This document shows, one piece after another, positions 49,888-62,525 of a stretch of 64,000 nucleotides of DNA (position 1 is the first letter of the stretch; each line of letters begins with the position of its first letter). Below the pieces are notes generated by a model that saw only the letters and a program-made list of their open reading frames with translations, was not told where the DNA came from and did not search any database. Where the stretch lies: NCBI RefSeq assembly GCF_024679245.1, contig NC_090180.1, forward strand, positions 10,126,007 through 10,190,006, in the 5' to 3' direction. Origin of the DNA: Pseudorasbora parva (lineage: Eukaryota > Chordata > Actinopteri > Cypriniformes > Gobionidae). The position numbers and the translations under genes are program-made.

Positions 49888-51290
49888 GGGTGCTGGCGAT
49901 TTCAATCTGCATCCTTATTTCTGCTGGTTCGAACAGACTGGACTGCTGTATCATCAGAAGAGCCCTGGAGATTAAACAACCATCTCTGAGGGAAGATCCT
50001 ACTGAACTCCACCACAAACATGTAGTTACTAGCTAGTATGCACTATTATTAAATGGAATGGCTATCCTTCATTTTTGTTTTGTTTTGTTTTTTTATATTA
50101 TGTGGGTGGGGATGGAGTAGGTTTAGGAAAATGGGTTGCGAAACCTGTCCACTTAAAAATTGCTTAACAATGTGACTTTGCAAAAAGATAACTGCAGAAA
50201 TATTTTTCCCCAGTTCTTAAGTTCTACCTCTCAAAATCCATAATATGATTTTTAGCACCGAAGAATCTGGTTTAAATCTTACTTGTTTTGAAAATTCTAC
50301 ATCATGTTTCTGGTAGAGATATCTATGCACTATTAATGTTCTGCTCCAAAGTATTAGCTCAAAATTAGTCTGACTCAATACAGGAAAGCAAAATTCTATC
50401 CAGTAATTAATCAGCTCAGCCCCAGCAATAAAATGTGTAAATTATATATGTTTTTAATTCTATTCAGTATTTATTGACCATAGATAGAGTTTGCTGCAGT
50501 GGTTCCAAAATTTGGAATAACAGATGGTTGTGTACGTTTTTCTCTTCCCAAATGATTTTGTAAAATTCTTGTTTATGGAATTATATTTATGATTGTGAAA
50601 ATAGAATTGTTTTCATTCTTACTATTGTACTTATTGAATTATTTTGTTCAGTCATTTTAATTACATTTTTCTAAACAATGTGGCAGGTTATATTTGATTA
50701 TGAAGTGCATTGTGACATTGAAGTCTTATATATTTTAACTTGTATGTGATATGTAAACTGGTTCATTGGCTTCTAAAATTATGTCAATGAAACACTAGTT
50801 TGATCTGTGAGAATTACAATTCAGTATCTGTTAATAACCCTTGAACACAAAAACCAGAAACATATCCTAATTTTCTCAATGCAGCTTTGCAGTAATATCT
50901 GGATTGTTAAATCTATTATGGATATCTTGGCAGATCTGAATTCTGTAAACAGGGTGTTGCAGTTTGATGTAAAACGTAGCTGACTCTATACATGAGGGAA
51001 AAATTGCTTTGCTCCAGTCACTTCACTGACAAAATTATATATTATCCTCGTAATTTCAGCATAGCTGTACATGTGATCTGCCTTTAGTTTCAAATGCTGG
51101 TCAAAACTAGATTTATATATATATATAATGGCAACGCTTATTTCTTATAGTTGAAATACTAAATTGTAAATTGTACAATCTAAAGATTTTTTTTTAGGTT
51201 TCAGAACATGTAACAGCTGTGAAAATAACTGGTCCAAATAAATTGAAATGCTTTGTTTTTTGTTTTTTACCCACGCTTGTGCTTTTATAA

Positions 51291-51296
51291 TTTAAT
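51291..51296 (-). terminator. Candidate rpp40 polyadenylation signal
   Basis: ATTAAA on the minus strand, 75 bases past the rpp40 stop. It is a common variant signal and would give a very short 3' UTR. Confidence 0.35.
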
Positions 51297-51299
51297 TTT

Positions 51300-51305
51300 A
51301 ATAAA
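51300..51305 (+). terminator. Candidate distal cdyl polyadenylation signal
   Basis: AATAAA (another at 51237-51242), 2.5 kb after the stop and just before the rpp40 stop codon on the other strand. 48782-51300 would then be cdyl 3' UTR; no other gene is seen there. Confidence 0.35.
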
Positions 51306-51370
51306 AAACAACAAACATTTTACATTAACGTTTGTATTTTACATTTCCACATGTCAAATGTCCATTGTTT

Positions 51371-54300
51371 TTATGGTGGGCAGCCATCTTGAGCACCGAC
51401 AGCCATGTGTAACCAGTAGTCCTGATTCTTGAAGCAAACAAAATTGTAGAAGTTTTCACCACCTTTGAAGAATCCATGTTCTGTGGCTCCCCATGACACA
51501 GGACTATCCATAAATCCATGCACAGTGAAGGAAACCCATGGTGTAAACTTCGGTTCATTGAAATACTGCCTGGATGAGCCGAGGAAGAGAAAAACAGCTC
51601 TAAATATATTCTACTTTTAAATATTATATACAATAATATACTATAAAAGAATACTTAAGTGCAAACTGAATGCAAGGTTTCAGACACTGAAAAGCATGTA
51701 AATTGTAACTAAACTGAAGTACACTTTAGTAGTGAGCGACCGACCGTACCTGATAGCGGATTCCCGATATTTTAGCATTTTCACATAATCGGGTATCGGT
51801 TTTGTAATATCGGATTTCCCGATAAATGGACGTTTTGAGAATTGCATACAATCGCAATTAAAGGACTGCGTCTGAGGGGAGATGAGTCAACAACGGTGTT
51901 CAAAGGTAAAATAACCTGCATCCCTTAATTGATCAACTTTGTTTAACATAACAGTAATGCATGATTGAGATATGCACAAATAAGATGTTGTGTTTATGTA
52001 GTTTTAACTTGGTGCTAAGTAGAGACGAACTCACTGACGGAGTTAGTCAGGTAATCCGTCATGTCACAATACAGTCGTAACTTCACGTGAATTAAATAAA
52101 ACAGCCATGAATGAGAGCATGTTGGAAATAAAAGCGCCAAACTTATTTCTTTCTGTGTTTATGCTCAGTCGCGTTCAGCCGTTCTCACAGAGTTGTTGCT
52201 CCAGCATAGTCACCATGTAAACAAGACCGACTCGTTTAAAACGCCTTAAATTATTTTAACGTCTGCTTTATAACATTTATATAATAAACATCTAATTACA
52301 GCTCCGTAAAAATGCATTATTACTTAGGCCTATCTCTGCAAGATGTGTAAGTTATTACTTAATACTGCGTTTACGCCATTATTCAAAAGACACGACACGC
52401 AGGACGGACATTAACCAAGAGACGACAGAAAGAGAGATGGCAGATAAAAAACACGTGCAAAATGTCTATGGAAAAAAAGAAGGCTTATGATGAGGCAAGA
52501 AGTATCACTTCCCAGAGCCGGAGAGAACTCGAGGAGAGCTAAGGCCCGCAATCGGACTCCGAGGTTGCTTTATTTCTCGATAGAGGAGTAACATTGGTTT
52601 TGTTTCACAGAAATGATATATGCTGGCTTTTCTTCGGCTCGTGTGTCATGTTCGCATGTTTGTCCATTTGCAATCGTATTGTCATTCACTTCAGCTATAC
52701 ATTCATTTTCACATCCTGTCTGTTCCAAGCGTCAGCTCGCAGTGTGTCTGAACCATAAGATGATAAACTCCTAATATATGTTTGTTTCCTTTGGTTCCTC
52801 ATTTAGTGATCGATATAACCCTCTAATATTGTCATAATTGTTGTCATATGTTCATGCTTCTGCTATCTAGTTGTTCATGAGAACTGTGCTTTCACTTATT
52901 GATGACTTCAGACCCTCAGCCGGCTGGCACAGCAGATTCCGCCAGTGTTGCGTACGCATGTGTGGGGGGAGCTATCAAAATAGGGGCGAGACGCTTTTGG
53001 GGTAGGGGTGTGTTTGTTTCTGTGATTTGAAATACATCAACATCGTTTACCCCACCACTAAGTTGGAATATAGTTTGTGACTGTAATGTTGGGGTCTCAC
53101 CTGAGTTCTTTCAGCAGCACAAACACATTCTCAGGTGGGATAAAGCCAGTAACCGTGCACAGCAAGGCTTGACTGACAGAACTCTTGGGCTCTGGACACA
53201 CGTATGTCGACAGGAAACTGTCAGCAGCATTTTCACTGAAGAAAAAAAAAAGGACAATTAAATTTAGAAACACCAGGAACTCCTTTCAATTTTGTGAAGC
53301 AAAATGTCATAGTAATTTCACTGTTGTCTATTTGTGCCACAGTCTTTAAGTAATCATTGTACAATAAATGCAGTCAATTTACATATTTAACAAATCACAA
53401 ACATACAAGAGCACAGCATGATATAGTGACTGGACTTCGCTTACCAACTGATGCCAAGGTTAACAGCTCCAAGCCACTCCAAGAAGTGATGTGGGTCACA
53501 TGACAGTGTCTTTCCCTGTATATCTGATTGGTAAAGTGTGGGACATGGTATATTTTTCAGGATGTGATGGCTAAAAGCAGGCTTGTGCTCCTCGTACGAG
53601 TACTGGGACAACAGCTTGCAAAGAGTCTTATCTTCATCTGCGCCTGAAAGAGTCATGAATACAAAAGGCTAAAGCAACTAAAGCAACAAGAAATTATCTT
53701 AAGGTCAGTGAGGGTAATGGTGGATTACGTGCCACAAACCTGTGTTGTATTTAGTAAACAGAAAATCATATCTGAGTGGTAGTCTGTCTTTTAGACCTGA
53801 CAGAACCCGCTGGTATCGTTTGGTGCCTGGACTCAAGCTTTTGTCTGTGAGGTTCAGAGTCACGACTGCACAACAAAGACATTTTATAATTATAATATTT
53901 ATTGATTACTACTTTTGTTTAATGGTTAAAACACCTTAATTTCAGGCTACTCAGAATAAAGTTATTTACCAAATCTCATAGCCTTTTTGTGATTGTATTG
54001 AGATGGTCGTCCCTCCAAGCCAAGCTGTTCATATGTGTCTTTATCTAGAGACAAAATTAACTGACCTGGGAAAACAGAACAAAAGTGAATACTTTAAACT
54101 AAGTACATTCACAAGTTATCATTAATACATTAAAATAATCAAACTGAAATGTGAAACATAAACAGTGCTGGGTCGATTACTTACAAATTGTTGTAAATTA
54201 CTGAATACAAATGACATTATCAAAATTCTAGTTAGTAATGGAATTTATTACATCACACATTTTAGTTTATTTATTTAATATGATTTGACTACTTTTTAAT

Positions 54301-55356
54301 TACTTTTGACCTAACCTTTTTATAGCATTGATTTGAATTGAATAATCTTGTACCATATTGATAAATACAAATAGAAATTATTTTTTTAAATCAACAAAAC
54401 TTTTATTTTTTATTTAGACTTAAATTTAAAAGATACAAAAGAATAATACTGAATAATTTACTGCCATTTTGGGAATATTATGTGGTCATGTAATTAATAA
54501 AACGTAAGTTTGACTGAGTATTTAAAAAAATAATATTCAAATTTAAAAAAATATATATATATATTTTTGTAATCTGATTATGTAATCTAGATTACAAATA
54601 ATCAGTTATTACCCAGCACTGAAAATAAAACACATGGAATCGAGATGAAACTGATCATATTTTTATTTTCCCACAATAAAAAAAAGGTGTTTGAAATCAA
54701 GCAGCTTTGTCATACTAAAGTCATAACAGTTTGAGAACCACTGATTTTATGGAGTCTTTCAAATAAATAAAAAAACAAACTCATATTAATCTAATTATCT
54801 TGCTTACCACTGGAAAGAAGAGCAATGGAATTATCTTCATCTATTTTGGTGTTGTAAGAGAGTGCATAGAAGTGTCCTGTGTAAAAAGAAAAAAGAAAAA
54901 AAAAAAGAAAAAACGTCGAAATATTTTACTCGAAAACAAATAAGCAATATATTAGAGATAGACATTCGCACATTTTCCCTCCTACCTTTCTTTACAAGTG
55001 ACTCAAGGAATGTTTCTTCCAGTAGTTCATAAACTGGCAGATTCCGCACTACATAATAAGGGCTGAAGCTTCTGATGACACTGCTGATGTTTGCAGGGAG
55101 GATCCCACATTCAGGTATCAGCACTGAGATCTGTGGAGAAAGCGGCACATTTCCGTCTGAAACTAGCGCGAGCCGAAATACAATCTGAGCAGAGTTGTAA
55201 AAATAATATCTTAAGCAAATTTTCACTTATTAAACTCACCTTGTAATTAAAGTTGTGCTTCGACACGTGGATGTCATGCCGAGACTTTTCATTCAAGAAG
55301 TTTGATTTCTCGCACACCAGCAGGCTTCTCGGGAACGTTTCCAGCTCTGGTGACAT
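51371..55356 (-). CDS. rpp40: Ribonuclease P/MRP protein subunit p40, complete
   Basis: Nuclear/nucleolar protein subunit of RNase P and RNase MRP, which mature pre-tRNA 5' ends and pre-rRNA. Exons on the minus strand: 55356-55240, 55130-54986, 54876-54808, 54065-53970, 53865-53740, 53643-53445, 53235-53101, 51569-51371. All junctions are GT-AG and in frame; 361 aa (human 363). Diagnostic blocks: LLVCEKSNFLNEKSRHD, VLIPECGILPANISSVI, YALSYNTKIDEDNSIALL, LILSLDKDTYEQLGLEGRPS, FLEWLGAVNLGISW, STYVCPEPKSSVSQALLCTV and the C-terminal YWLHMAVGAQDGCPP. No membrane or signal segments. Convergent with cdyl. Intron 7 (51570-53100) contains a GC-richer, repeat-like block from about 51728 beginning AGTGAGCGACCGACCG. 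Confidence 0.95.
54163..54621. mobile_element. hAT-like MITE in an rpp40 intron
   Basis: Perfect terminal CAGTGCTGGGT / ACCCAGCACTG. Flanks AACATAAA and AAAATAAA are an 8-bp duplication with one mismatch. Inner GATTAC / GTAATC motifs recur inverted. Confidence 0.8.
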
Positions 55357-57729
55357 TTTGATAACTATGAGCAATATCTACATTTTGTTATGACATCAAG
55401 CCGAAAAAAAGAGAAACGAGCTTCTTAAACTTCGTATAAGGGTAAGGTTTCAAAATAGTGGCAACTTCGCTTGTCGCAAACGTGTGACGTCAGTTCCTGC
55501 TCACAGTCGCAGCGTGAGCGCAGAGTTGGTTATCAGATCTTGCTGTTTTGGCTCTTGCCTCTTGTTGAAATAAATATGGTAATAATAACCCTGTGGTCAT
55601 TTTGTATTAATTTAAATGGCTTTTTTGTTTAGAAGGTTATTTATTTCACGATGATTTTTATTTTATTTTTTTAGGCTACCTTTGTCATGTAATTTCATGT
55701 AGTGCCTAAGCCACCTTTTTAATGTCACGTTGGCTTAGTTGATTTTGAGTGATTTAAATGGTGTTCGTTGTAATAGTTTTGGTTTTCTTAATAATAATAA
55801 AAAGAGTTTAGATTGTAACAACTCTGAGTTATTATAAAATATTTAAAAAATAAAAATAAAGAAACATTAAACACAGGATGGATGACTGTTCCTCAAACCC
55901 ACACTGACCCCAAACCACATTTTTCCAGGTGCTACTGTCAAACTGGGCCATCTTTATTGGCTGGGACACTTCAAACATATTCAGTTTTTCTTCAAGTGTA
56001 GGCCTAATGAAGTACATGCCTGATAACAATATAAACCACAATAATAATAAACATCACTTTTCTTATAGGCTAATTCATTTCACACAGTGTAAATTTAATT
56101 TCTGCTTTTTGTATGGTAGGTTAGAGTACAAGTCAATACAGGGTGAGTAAAGTGAATGCCCCCCTGTCTTCAATGAGGCCATGCTTCTCTCCTCACCACA
56201 CGTCTCATGGAACCAGTCTTCACAAACAATGCACGATTCAAGCCTGTCTTCTTGGGATCATTTTCATCACCATATCTGGCTTTGCAAATATTGCAAATGT
56301 CACAGCCTCCTGAGCTTGTACCCTCCAACTTTCTTTTTTTGGAATTGGCATTGTTTTTTATGAGCAGTTTAAGTCAATCTTTATTGAAATATCTAGCTAG
56401 CTAACTAAATTTACGAGGGACCTTAAAAGGGGAACTCAAGTCCCCCATTAGAATAACTTGAATGTTTGCCAGTAATACCCTATTCACCTCAGAATGCTGT
56501 CATTTTTACCATCATGGTTCACTGCACGGTTGTTAAATATGGAAAAGATGTCATAGCTAAATAACCTATATTTTGTATTACATACTTTCTTAAGATGAGC
56601 TGAGTTCATTTTTAGTAGTGGAAGCATATACTTGTAAAGATAGAAATTTTAAAGCTTAAACCACTTGACTCATTGTCCCACTTTAATAGACTCACCCCAT
56701 GTAAATTACTACCAAAGCTAGAGAAAAAATGGGTCAGTTAGAACAAGATTTTAGATAGACTTATAAACCATATAAATATAAACTATATTGCTATTTACTA
56801 AGCTAAAAACTGCAATAATGTTGCTTTATAACATTAATCTATTTAAAAACATTATTTATAAATGGTATCCTAAACAATAATATAGCCTATTATAATCTCA
56901 CTTAAATTGAGATTATACTGGATTAATGGAAATTCTGAATATACAATTAACATAATTGTATTACCCTGTAAATTATTACCCTGTAATTATGGCCTAATTT
57001 ATTACTCAACAAATAAAATATAAATAATATAGATTAATCTTTCATTTATTGAGTTTTTTTTTTTTTTTTGATTGTACAAATGTACACTTTATAGTCTATA
57101 TGAATTGCAAAAAAAAGTGAACTTTCCCCTGCGTATTTCGACTGGTTTCATGTGGAATACGTGCATCTTGCATGTAAAAACCCAGTGTACTCTGTTGCGT
57201 CATATAGACAGTGTAAACAGATCCATGTGCTGAAAAATGTGCTCGTCTCTCTGCCATGTGCGCACGAGCCCTCTGCAGTTCGTCATTGTGTTTCTGCACT
57301 AGACAATGATTGACAGAGCGTATTGTGGAATAATATACAGTGAAAAACTAAACAGGACTATATGTTTTCTATTACATTAATTAAATAATGAAAGTAAAAT
57401 TGTGTCACTTGACACAAAGAATAAATGCCTTTTAAAAAAAAAATATCTGTTTGAAGATGTAAAATTGTTTAATTGTTATATAGGATTCATGAAATAGCTA
57501 GACACCAATTGTGTTCTAAAGGCCCTTGGCTGGTTTGTATCTATTTTAAAAGTCATTTTTGCTGATTAGACATCATCAATTTGTTTGCGAAGACCAGTGA
57601 CGTTGCTGTGACGCAACTCATGTACATGTAGTATTTGTCAAGCTTCTTTCTTACGCAAAGACTGCAGGTCCCGTTTTCATATTTAAAAGGCTTTCTGCTC
57701 CTCGGTTAATGCACTGGTCAATGTGATGA
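55357..57729. other. Intergenic DNA between rpp40 and ppp1r3g
   Basis: The first 180 bases hold the rpp40 promoter (GC-richer, ACGTGTGACGTCAG near 55480). The rest is AT-rich with no recognisable gene or repeat. 57600-57729 is probably the ppp1r3g promoter and 5' UTR. Confidence 0.4.
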
Positions 57730-58476
57730 ATGCTGATGGACATCGAGCAGCCAGAGGGAACTCAAACTTCGGACTTGACAGAGTGTCTGTCTGAACCAGA
57801 ACACACATCAAAATATGACAGATTATCACCTCATTCACCAAAGACTCCCCAAACTGACAGGCAAAGAGCCAAATCTCTGCCTGTAGATCTATATCAGGAT
57901 GAATCTCTCTCACACAAGAAATGTCCAGCTCTAGTCCCTGGAAAGAGAGTTCAGTTTGCAGATATGATGGGGCTGAACCTCACAAACGTCAGACACTTTG
58001 ACATCTCTGATGACGCAAACGAATCATCTGGACTCTGGCATCATCCTCAAAACAAAGAGCTTCAACATGGCAGTGATCTGATTCCAGCACGTTTAGTGCC
58101 AGCATTTGACATGCCTGTGAGTTTGCTGGAGTTTGACAAGAAGTCAAGTCGTCTGGGAGTCGCATTGGAGAGCGTCACAGTAACCGATTCTGAAGTGACG
58201 GGCGTGATCAGAGTGATACACAGCAACGCAAGAAGAGAAGTTGGGGTCAGGTACACTTTGAATAACTGGCTGACATTTTCGGATATACAAGCTGTATTAA
58301 GACTGAATGAAGAAAAAGGGCTACAGTGGGAACAGTTTGACTTCATTTTGCACACGCCGCTCTGTTTTAACAGAGATTCATCTGTTCATTTCGCAGTGTA
58401 TTGTCGGACTGATCTCGGGGAATGCTGGGACAATAATGATGGAGAGAACTACATTTTAAAGTCTGCATGCAACTGA
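57730..58476 (+). CDS. ppp1r3g: Protein phosphatase 1 regulatory subunit 3G, intronless
   Basis: Targets PP1 to glycogen to promote glycogen synthesis. Single 248-aa frame. The start at 57730 gives MLMDIEQPEG; a second Met at residue 3 is possible. The PP1-docking RVxF motif is KRVQF at 72-76. The rest from about 120 is a CBM21 glycogen-binding domain with VSLLEFDKKSSRLGVALESV, GVIRVIHSNARREVGVRYTL, NNWLTFSD and EQFDFILH. The C-terminus is ENYILKSACN. It is shorter than the human protein, which has a longer N-terminal region. Identity is supported by the domain pair, lack of introns and the rpp40-lyrm4 neighbourhood. Confidence 0.9.
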   Translation: MLMDIEQPEGTQTSDLTECLSEPEHTSKYDRLSPHSPKTPQTDRQRAKSLPVDLYQDESLSHKKCPALVPGKRVQFADMMGLNLTNVRHFDISDDANESSGLWHHPQNKELQHGSDLIPARLVPAFDMPVSLLEFDKKSSRLGVALESVTVTDSEVTGVIRVIHSNARREVGVRYTLNNWLTFSDIQAVLRLNEEKGLQWEQFDFILHTPLCFNRDSSVHFAVYCRTDLGECWDNNDGENYILKSACN

Positions 58477-58746
58477 AATCGCAAAAGTAGGTGTAATTTC
58501 TTAAATGAAATTGCCTATCAAACAAGAATGGGGCGGGACTTGACTTGGTCTCTCTGGAATTGATTGGATCATTGGAGGGTTGTGGTTTGTTATTGCTGTT
58601 ATGTCATGTAAGTGACAGGTTGTCCCGCCCTTGCGCCGGTAAACACGTCATCAGAGAAGAGATGTATGCAAGAGGAAAGGGAAGTCTATTTTGATTAAAG
58701 ATCAGGAGGCCACCTGAATTTAAAAAAATGCATATAACTCATTCAT

Positions 58747-58752
58747 AATAAA
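58747..58752 (+). terminator. Candidate ppp1r3g polyadenylation signal
   Basis: AATAAA 270 bases after the stop codon. Confidence 0.4.
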
Positions 58753-59984
58753 TGCTGGAATATTCCATTAAAAAAAAACAAAAAAAAACAAGAACTGTCC
58801 ATTTTGTCCAATTCTCCAAAGGAATCCGACTAACTGACCGCTTACATTTAGTTAAATGAAGTGAGCTTTACTTTTTATTTACATGATTATTTTAATTAAT
58901 CTGCAGAAATAGACCTAAGTCGTGCTGACACATGCTTTTTACGTAAGGGTGGGTGCAGCCATTTGTAAACTGAATGTGTCTGACTCCCGACGTCATCCGC
59001 TTCCAGTTATTTTTAGCTTAACAGCTTGTTACACTGCTTAATATTGCAAACTGGCAATTCTTATCATATTATTTTAATGTACGGTCTTGTAGTGTTTTGT
59101 AGTACAGAATTTTACTATTTACTGCAATTTGTTATTCTGCTTTTTAGGCCATTTCCATATAGCGGGTAATGGTAGAAAGTCTCTCACATTTACAGAAAAC
59201 AGCTTCAGAAGATAGGGTGTCATTTCATTTCATCTTAATATATATTTTTTAATCATTTATTCATTTAAAGCAGTTTTAAGGTTAACTGATCTCATTTTGA
59301 GTTTCTGGAAAAAAGTGATCTATGAGAAGTTTTTTTTTGTCTATGTGTTAATAAGGGATCTGTAGACAAAGTTTTTCAGGTTTGTGTAGTAATATATATA
59401 CACACAGAAGGCCCCATGTTGTAATTATTTTGTAATTGATGGGATTATTATTATTTAATAATTTCAGACATATATTTCAAGAGTGACATGTTTGTGTAAG
59501 CCATATCTTTAATGGGCAATTACATTTGAATATATTCATAAGCCTAGAATAAGTTTACATTTCAGATGAATCTGTTTCACTATGATTCAGCACCTTGGCC
59601 ATCATCTTGCCATGACAACTAAATTAGCAAATGTTTTTTATTAATTAACTATAATAATACATTGGCTGATGCATCATCATTTTGCACATGCTAAGTGTAT
59701 ATATCTAAATATGTTACAATTTAAAAGTACGTAAGGGTATTTTTTCAGTATTGTAATACGCATTATTGATCTGCAAAGCTAAATTGTTTTTATACAAATG
59801 TTAGATGCTAGCCATGCTTTATTTGCATCTTATTTATTTGCTGAAAAAAATATTACATCAACATTCATTTACAGTATACTCTACGACATTACTATTTTGC
59901 ACAGAAAGTTGTGCAGTAGTGCAGCCTTAAAGTTACACAGATTTGTTATTCACAAATACTGCATGGGCAATATTCTGAACACAT
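58753..59984. other. Intergenic DNA between ppp1r3g and lyrm4
   Basis: AT-rich. TTTATT at 59833-59838 (and 59818-59823) is AATAAA on the minus strand, a plausible lyrm4 polyadenylation signal 150 bases past its stop. No gene or repeat otherwise. Confidence 0.45.
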
Positions 59985-60696
59985 TTATAAATGAGGCTCT
60001 CTTTCGACAACAGTCCTCTGAGAAGAATACAGATGGCCAATGGAAACCTGTGAAAAACGGATAAGTGTCTTAGATATATAACATAAAATATGTAATGGTA
60101 ATTATTAACTCTAAATACTCTCTAAATGGGAACATTCTGTTATTTGCAACAGGCCATTCAAGTTTAAATGTTCTTTGGCCATAAAACCATACTGGCTTAT
60201 TAAACAAAGCTGTCATTGCTTGCCTGTCTCTTGATGACCACCAGATTTTCTCTAGCTTGATTTATGAGCATATCCAGTGTTTTGGGGTTGTCAACATGAA
60301 GGTTCTCCCTGAAGCCATCTTTCACTCTACGCAGTGCGTATGTTCTGTAAACAAACAGTATTTTTTTTATAGCTGAGAATATGGTAAATCGTTTCATTAA
60401 AAAAACATATACAGAATACATACAGAAGCGTTTAAATATAATTCAAGTTATTTGCAGCCTACATAAAAAATAAACTGAAATGACAAACCAAGACAAAAAA
60501 TATACGCGAGTATACATTTATATTGTGTATAGACTATAATTAAAAATACGAGAATATATACATGTATATTGTGTATAGACTATATTTAAAAAGGAAGAGT
60601 ACAGACGTACCTATAATTATAAGAGGAGAATTTTTTGCTCTCTTTCATAAGCATCCTGTAGAGTGAGATCACTTGAGCCCGACTGCACGACGCCAT
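59985..60696 (-). CDS. lyrm4: LYR motif-containing protein 4 (ISD11), complete, with a GC-AG intron
   Basis: Mitochondrial matrix protein that binds and stabilises the cysteine desulfurase NFS1 in iron-sulfur cluster assembly. Exons on the minus strand: 60696-60611, 60344-60224, 60047-59985; 89 aa (human 91). Exon 1 gives [20 protein letters not shown] with the LYR tripeptide at 12-14. Exon 2 gives [20 protein letters not shown] to VVIKRQ. Exon 3 gives [20 protein letters not shown], matching the human VHIGQLYS continuation. Intron 2 (60223-60048, 176 bp) starts GCAAGC after CAG and ends CACAG, so it is a GC-AG intron; without splicing the frame would end after ten unrelated residues. Exon 3 was found by conservation because its open frame is too short to stand out. 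Confidence 0.92.
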
Positions 60697-60860
60697 GTTG
60701 ATTTCTGTGTCGTTCTTCTCGTGTTGCATTTGATACATCGCCATCTAGTGTCAGGATCCGTTGGGAAGATAAAGAGAGGAAGGTAAAGAGGCGTTTTAGT
60801 TACCTGCATGACGCATTTTGGCAAACTGTAGTTTTGCACTCGACGAATACGTATTGGTTA
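60697..60860. promoter_or_regulatory. lyrm4 promoter, possibly bidirectional
   Basis: GC-richer block upstream of the lyrm4 start. In human, FARS2 lies head-to-head with LYRM4; here GAGAGGAAGGTAAAGAGG (about 60773) could be a plus-strand splice donor of a non-coding first exon. Inferred from synteny only. Confidence 0.3.
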
Positions 60861-62520
60861 CATTACATTTGAATAATTATTTTATAACATAAATTTAACC
60901 TAAAAGTATCTAGTTACAAAGGCATCAAATTTTGACTTGTACAAAAAAAGGTATTTTTTCTGTATCCAATAATTTAAAACAGACAGTTGATACTTTTGTC
61001 AACCTTTTTTTTTGAAGGTTAAACATGTAATTTCACTAACCATGTGGTTAAAAGGAAATAAAAAAGCCACTCCTTACTTTGTGATGTATTTTGAAAAGTT
61101 CCTGTAAGCAAGAAACCATACCAAGCTAGTGCAGTCAGTGACTAAACTGACACCACCACTAGCAGCTATACAACCCATTGAGATGTTTTTACTTCCAGTA
61201 ATAGTTAAATTACTTTCAACAAGGCCTACATTAAATTGAAATACAGTTTGCTCAATGTGCACCTAATGTATAATGTCTCAAGTGCTACCATTTAGAAACA
61301 TTATAGGGAAGCTAATGTTGCACATTATTGAGAGAAATTCATGTCCACAACAGTGTTTGTGCCAGGGGAGACCACAGAAGATCCCCAGGGCTGCATCATG
61401 GCTGTCTGTGGCATATGGGGCCTCTTTAAATGACTGTATAAGCATCACACTATCAAAACGGTGCTCTTTCTGCCAAATTAAAACTATTTGGGGGGGGGGG
61501 AAATCTAGGTCAATAAAAAATGTTAAACAACAATTTTTTTTGTCATAATCTTTATTTAATAATGTTACATATCACCCCAGTGAATATAATAATGTTACAT
61601 CTCACCCCAGGGTCTTTAACAACCAACCCGGACTAGCATTCACTCCTTGTGTTTGAATCAAAACCACACATTTTCTGTTTGTGCTGCAAAGACAGCTATG
61701 TCACTTGACACTTGTAAAGAGTTTTAATCACATTTTTAAAGCATTGGCCTAAAAGAACTCCAAGATGCAGACAGAAATGCAAAAATTGTTATAACCATCT
61801 CCCCAAATGTTTACATCTTCATGATATTCAAAGCATTGAGCAAGAGCTTTGAAAGCCTCTGTGTCTCTCCTTGACTTTCTTCATTCAAACATGTCAACTG
61901 TGTGTATTATTCATCCTCTGCTCTGCTGCTTTCATTTCCACAGGGTCCACATAGGATCTACCGCCTGCCCCATTTACTCACACAACCTCCTACATTATTA
62001 ACAACCAGAAAGAGCCTTGACTCTTTCCTTCTGTAGCCCATAAAACTGAAGAGGAGAGATTCAGAAATGACAGTACAATGGCCTTCTACATGACAGGGAT
62101 TCGTTATAGTTCAGTATTTTGCATATAAAGAAATTTCTAATGCACAATGGAATAATTGCTCAATAATACAGATGCATAAAGTCAGTTGTATCATGCATCT
62201 GTAAAGAGCACATTCTGACTCCTCAGATACCAACCGCTATAATCTGCTCTGACAATGCCTAAATATTTCACATGGTAATCATCAGAGGCGTTTCAATGGC
62301 TTATACTAACCTTTTTATGACATACAATTAACCACCTGGTCTTATCAACTGTTATTAACTGGGTTTTCAAAGAAGGGACAAGCTTATGTTTTCCAGCAAC
62401 AAAAAATCTCCTTGTGAAAATAGCAATGCTGCGATCGTGTCAATCTGAGTGTTTTATTGTGTTTAGGATGCTGTCCTGAGTCTGGAAGAGTCCCTAAATT
62501 GTTAAACACTTTTGAGTTAC
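60861..62520. other. No gene recognised
   Basis: AT-rich sequence with a poly-G run near 61491-61500 and a short direct repeat AATGTTACATATCACCCCAG / AATGTTACATCTCACCCCAG (61561-61610). If fars2 follows lyrm4, as in other vertebrates, this would be its first intron. Confidence 0.35.
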
Positions 62521-62525
62521 TTATA

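Noticed and set aside
51325..51633. 102-codon minus-strand frame over the last rpp40 exon
   Set aside because: It is in a different frame from the true rpp40 exon, which reads through to MAVGAQDGCPP and a stop at 51371.
58062..58355. 97-codon minus-strand frame inside ppp1r3g
   Set aside because: Antisense shadow of the CBM21 domain.
60200..60421. 73-codon minus-strand frame containing lyrm4 exon 2
   Set aside because: Its ends are intron sequence: upstream residues lack the LYR motif (found in exon 1) and the last ten residues vanish if the GC donor is used.
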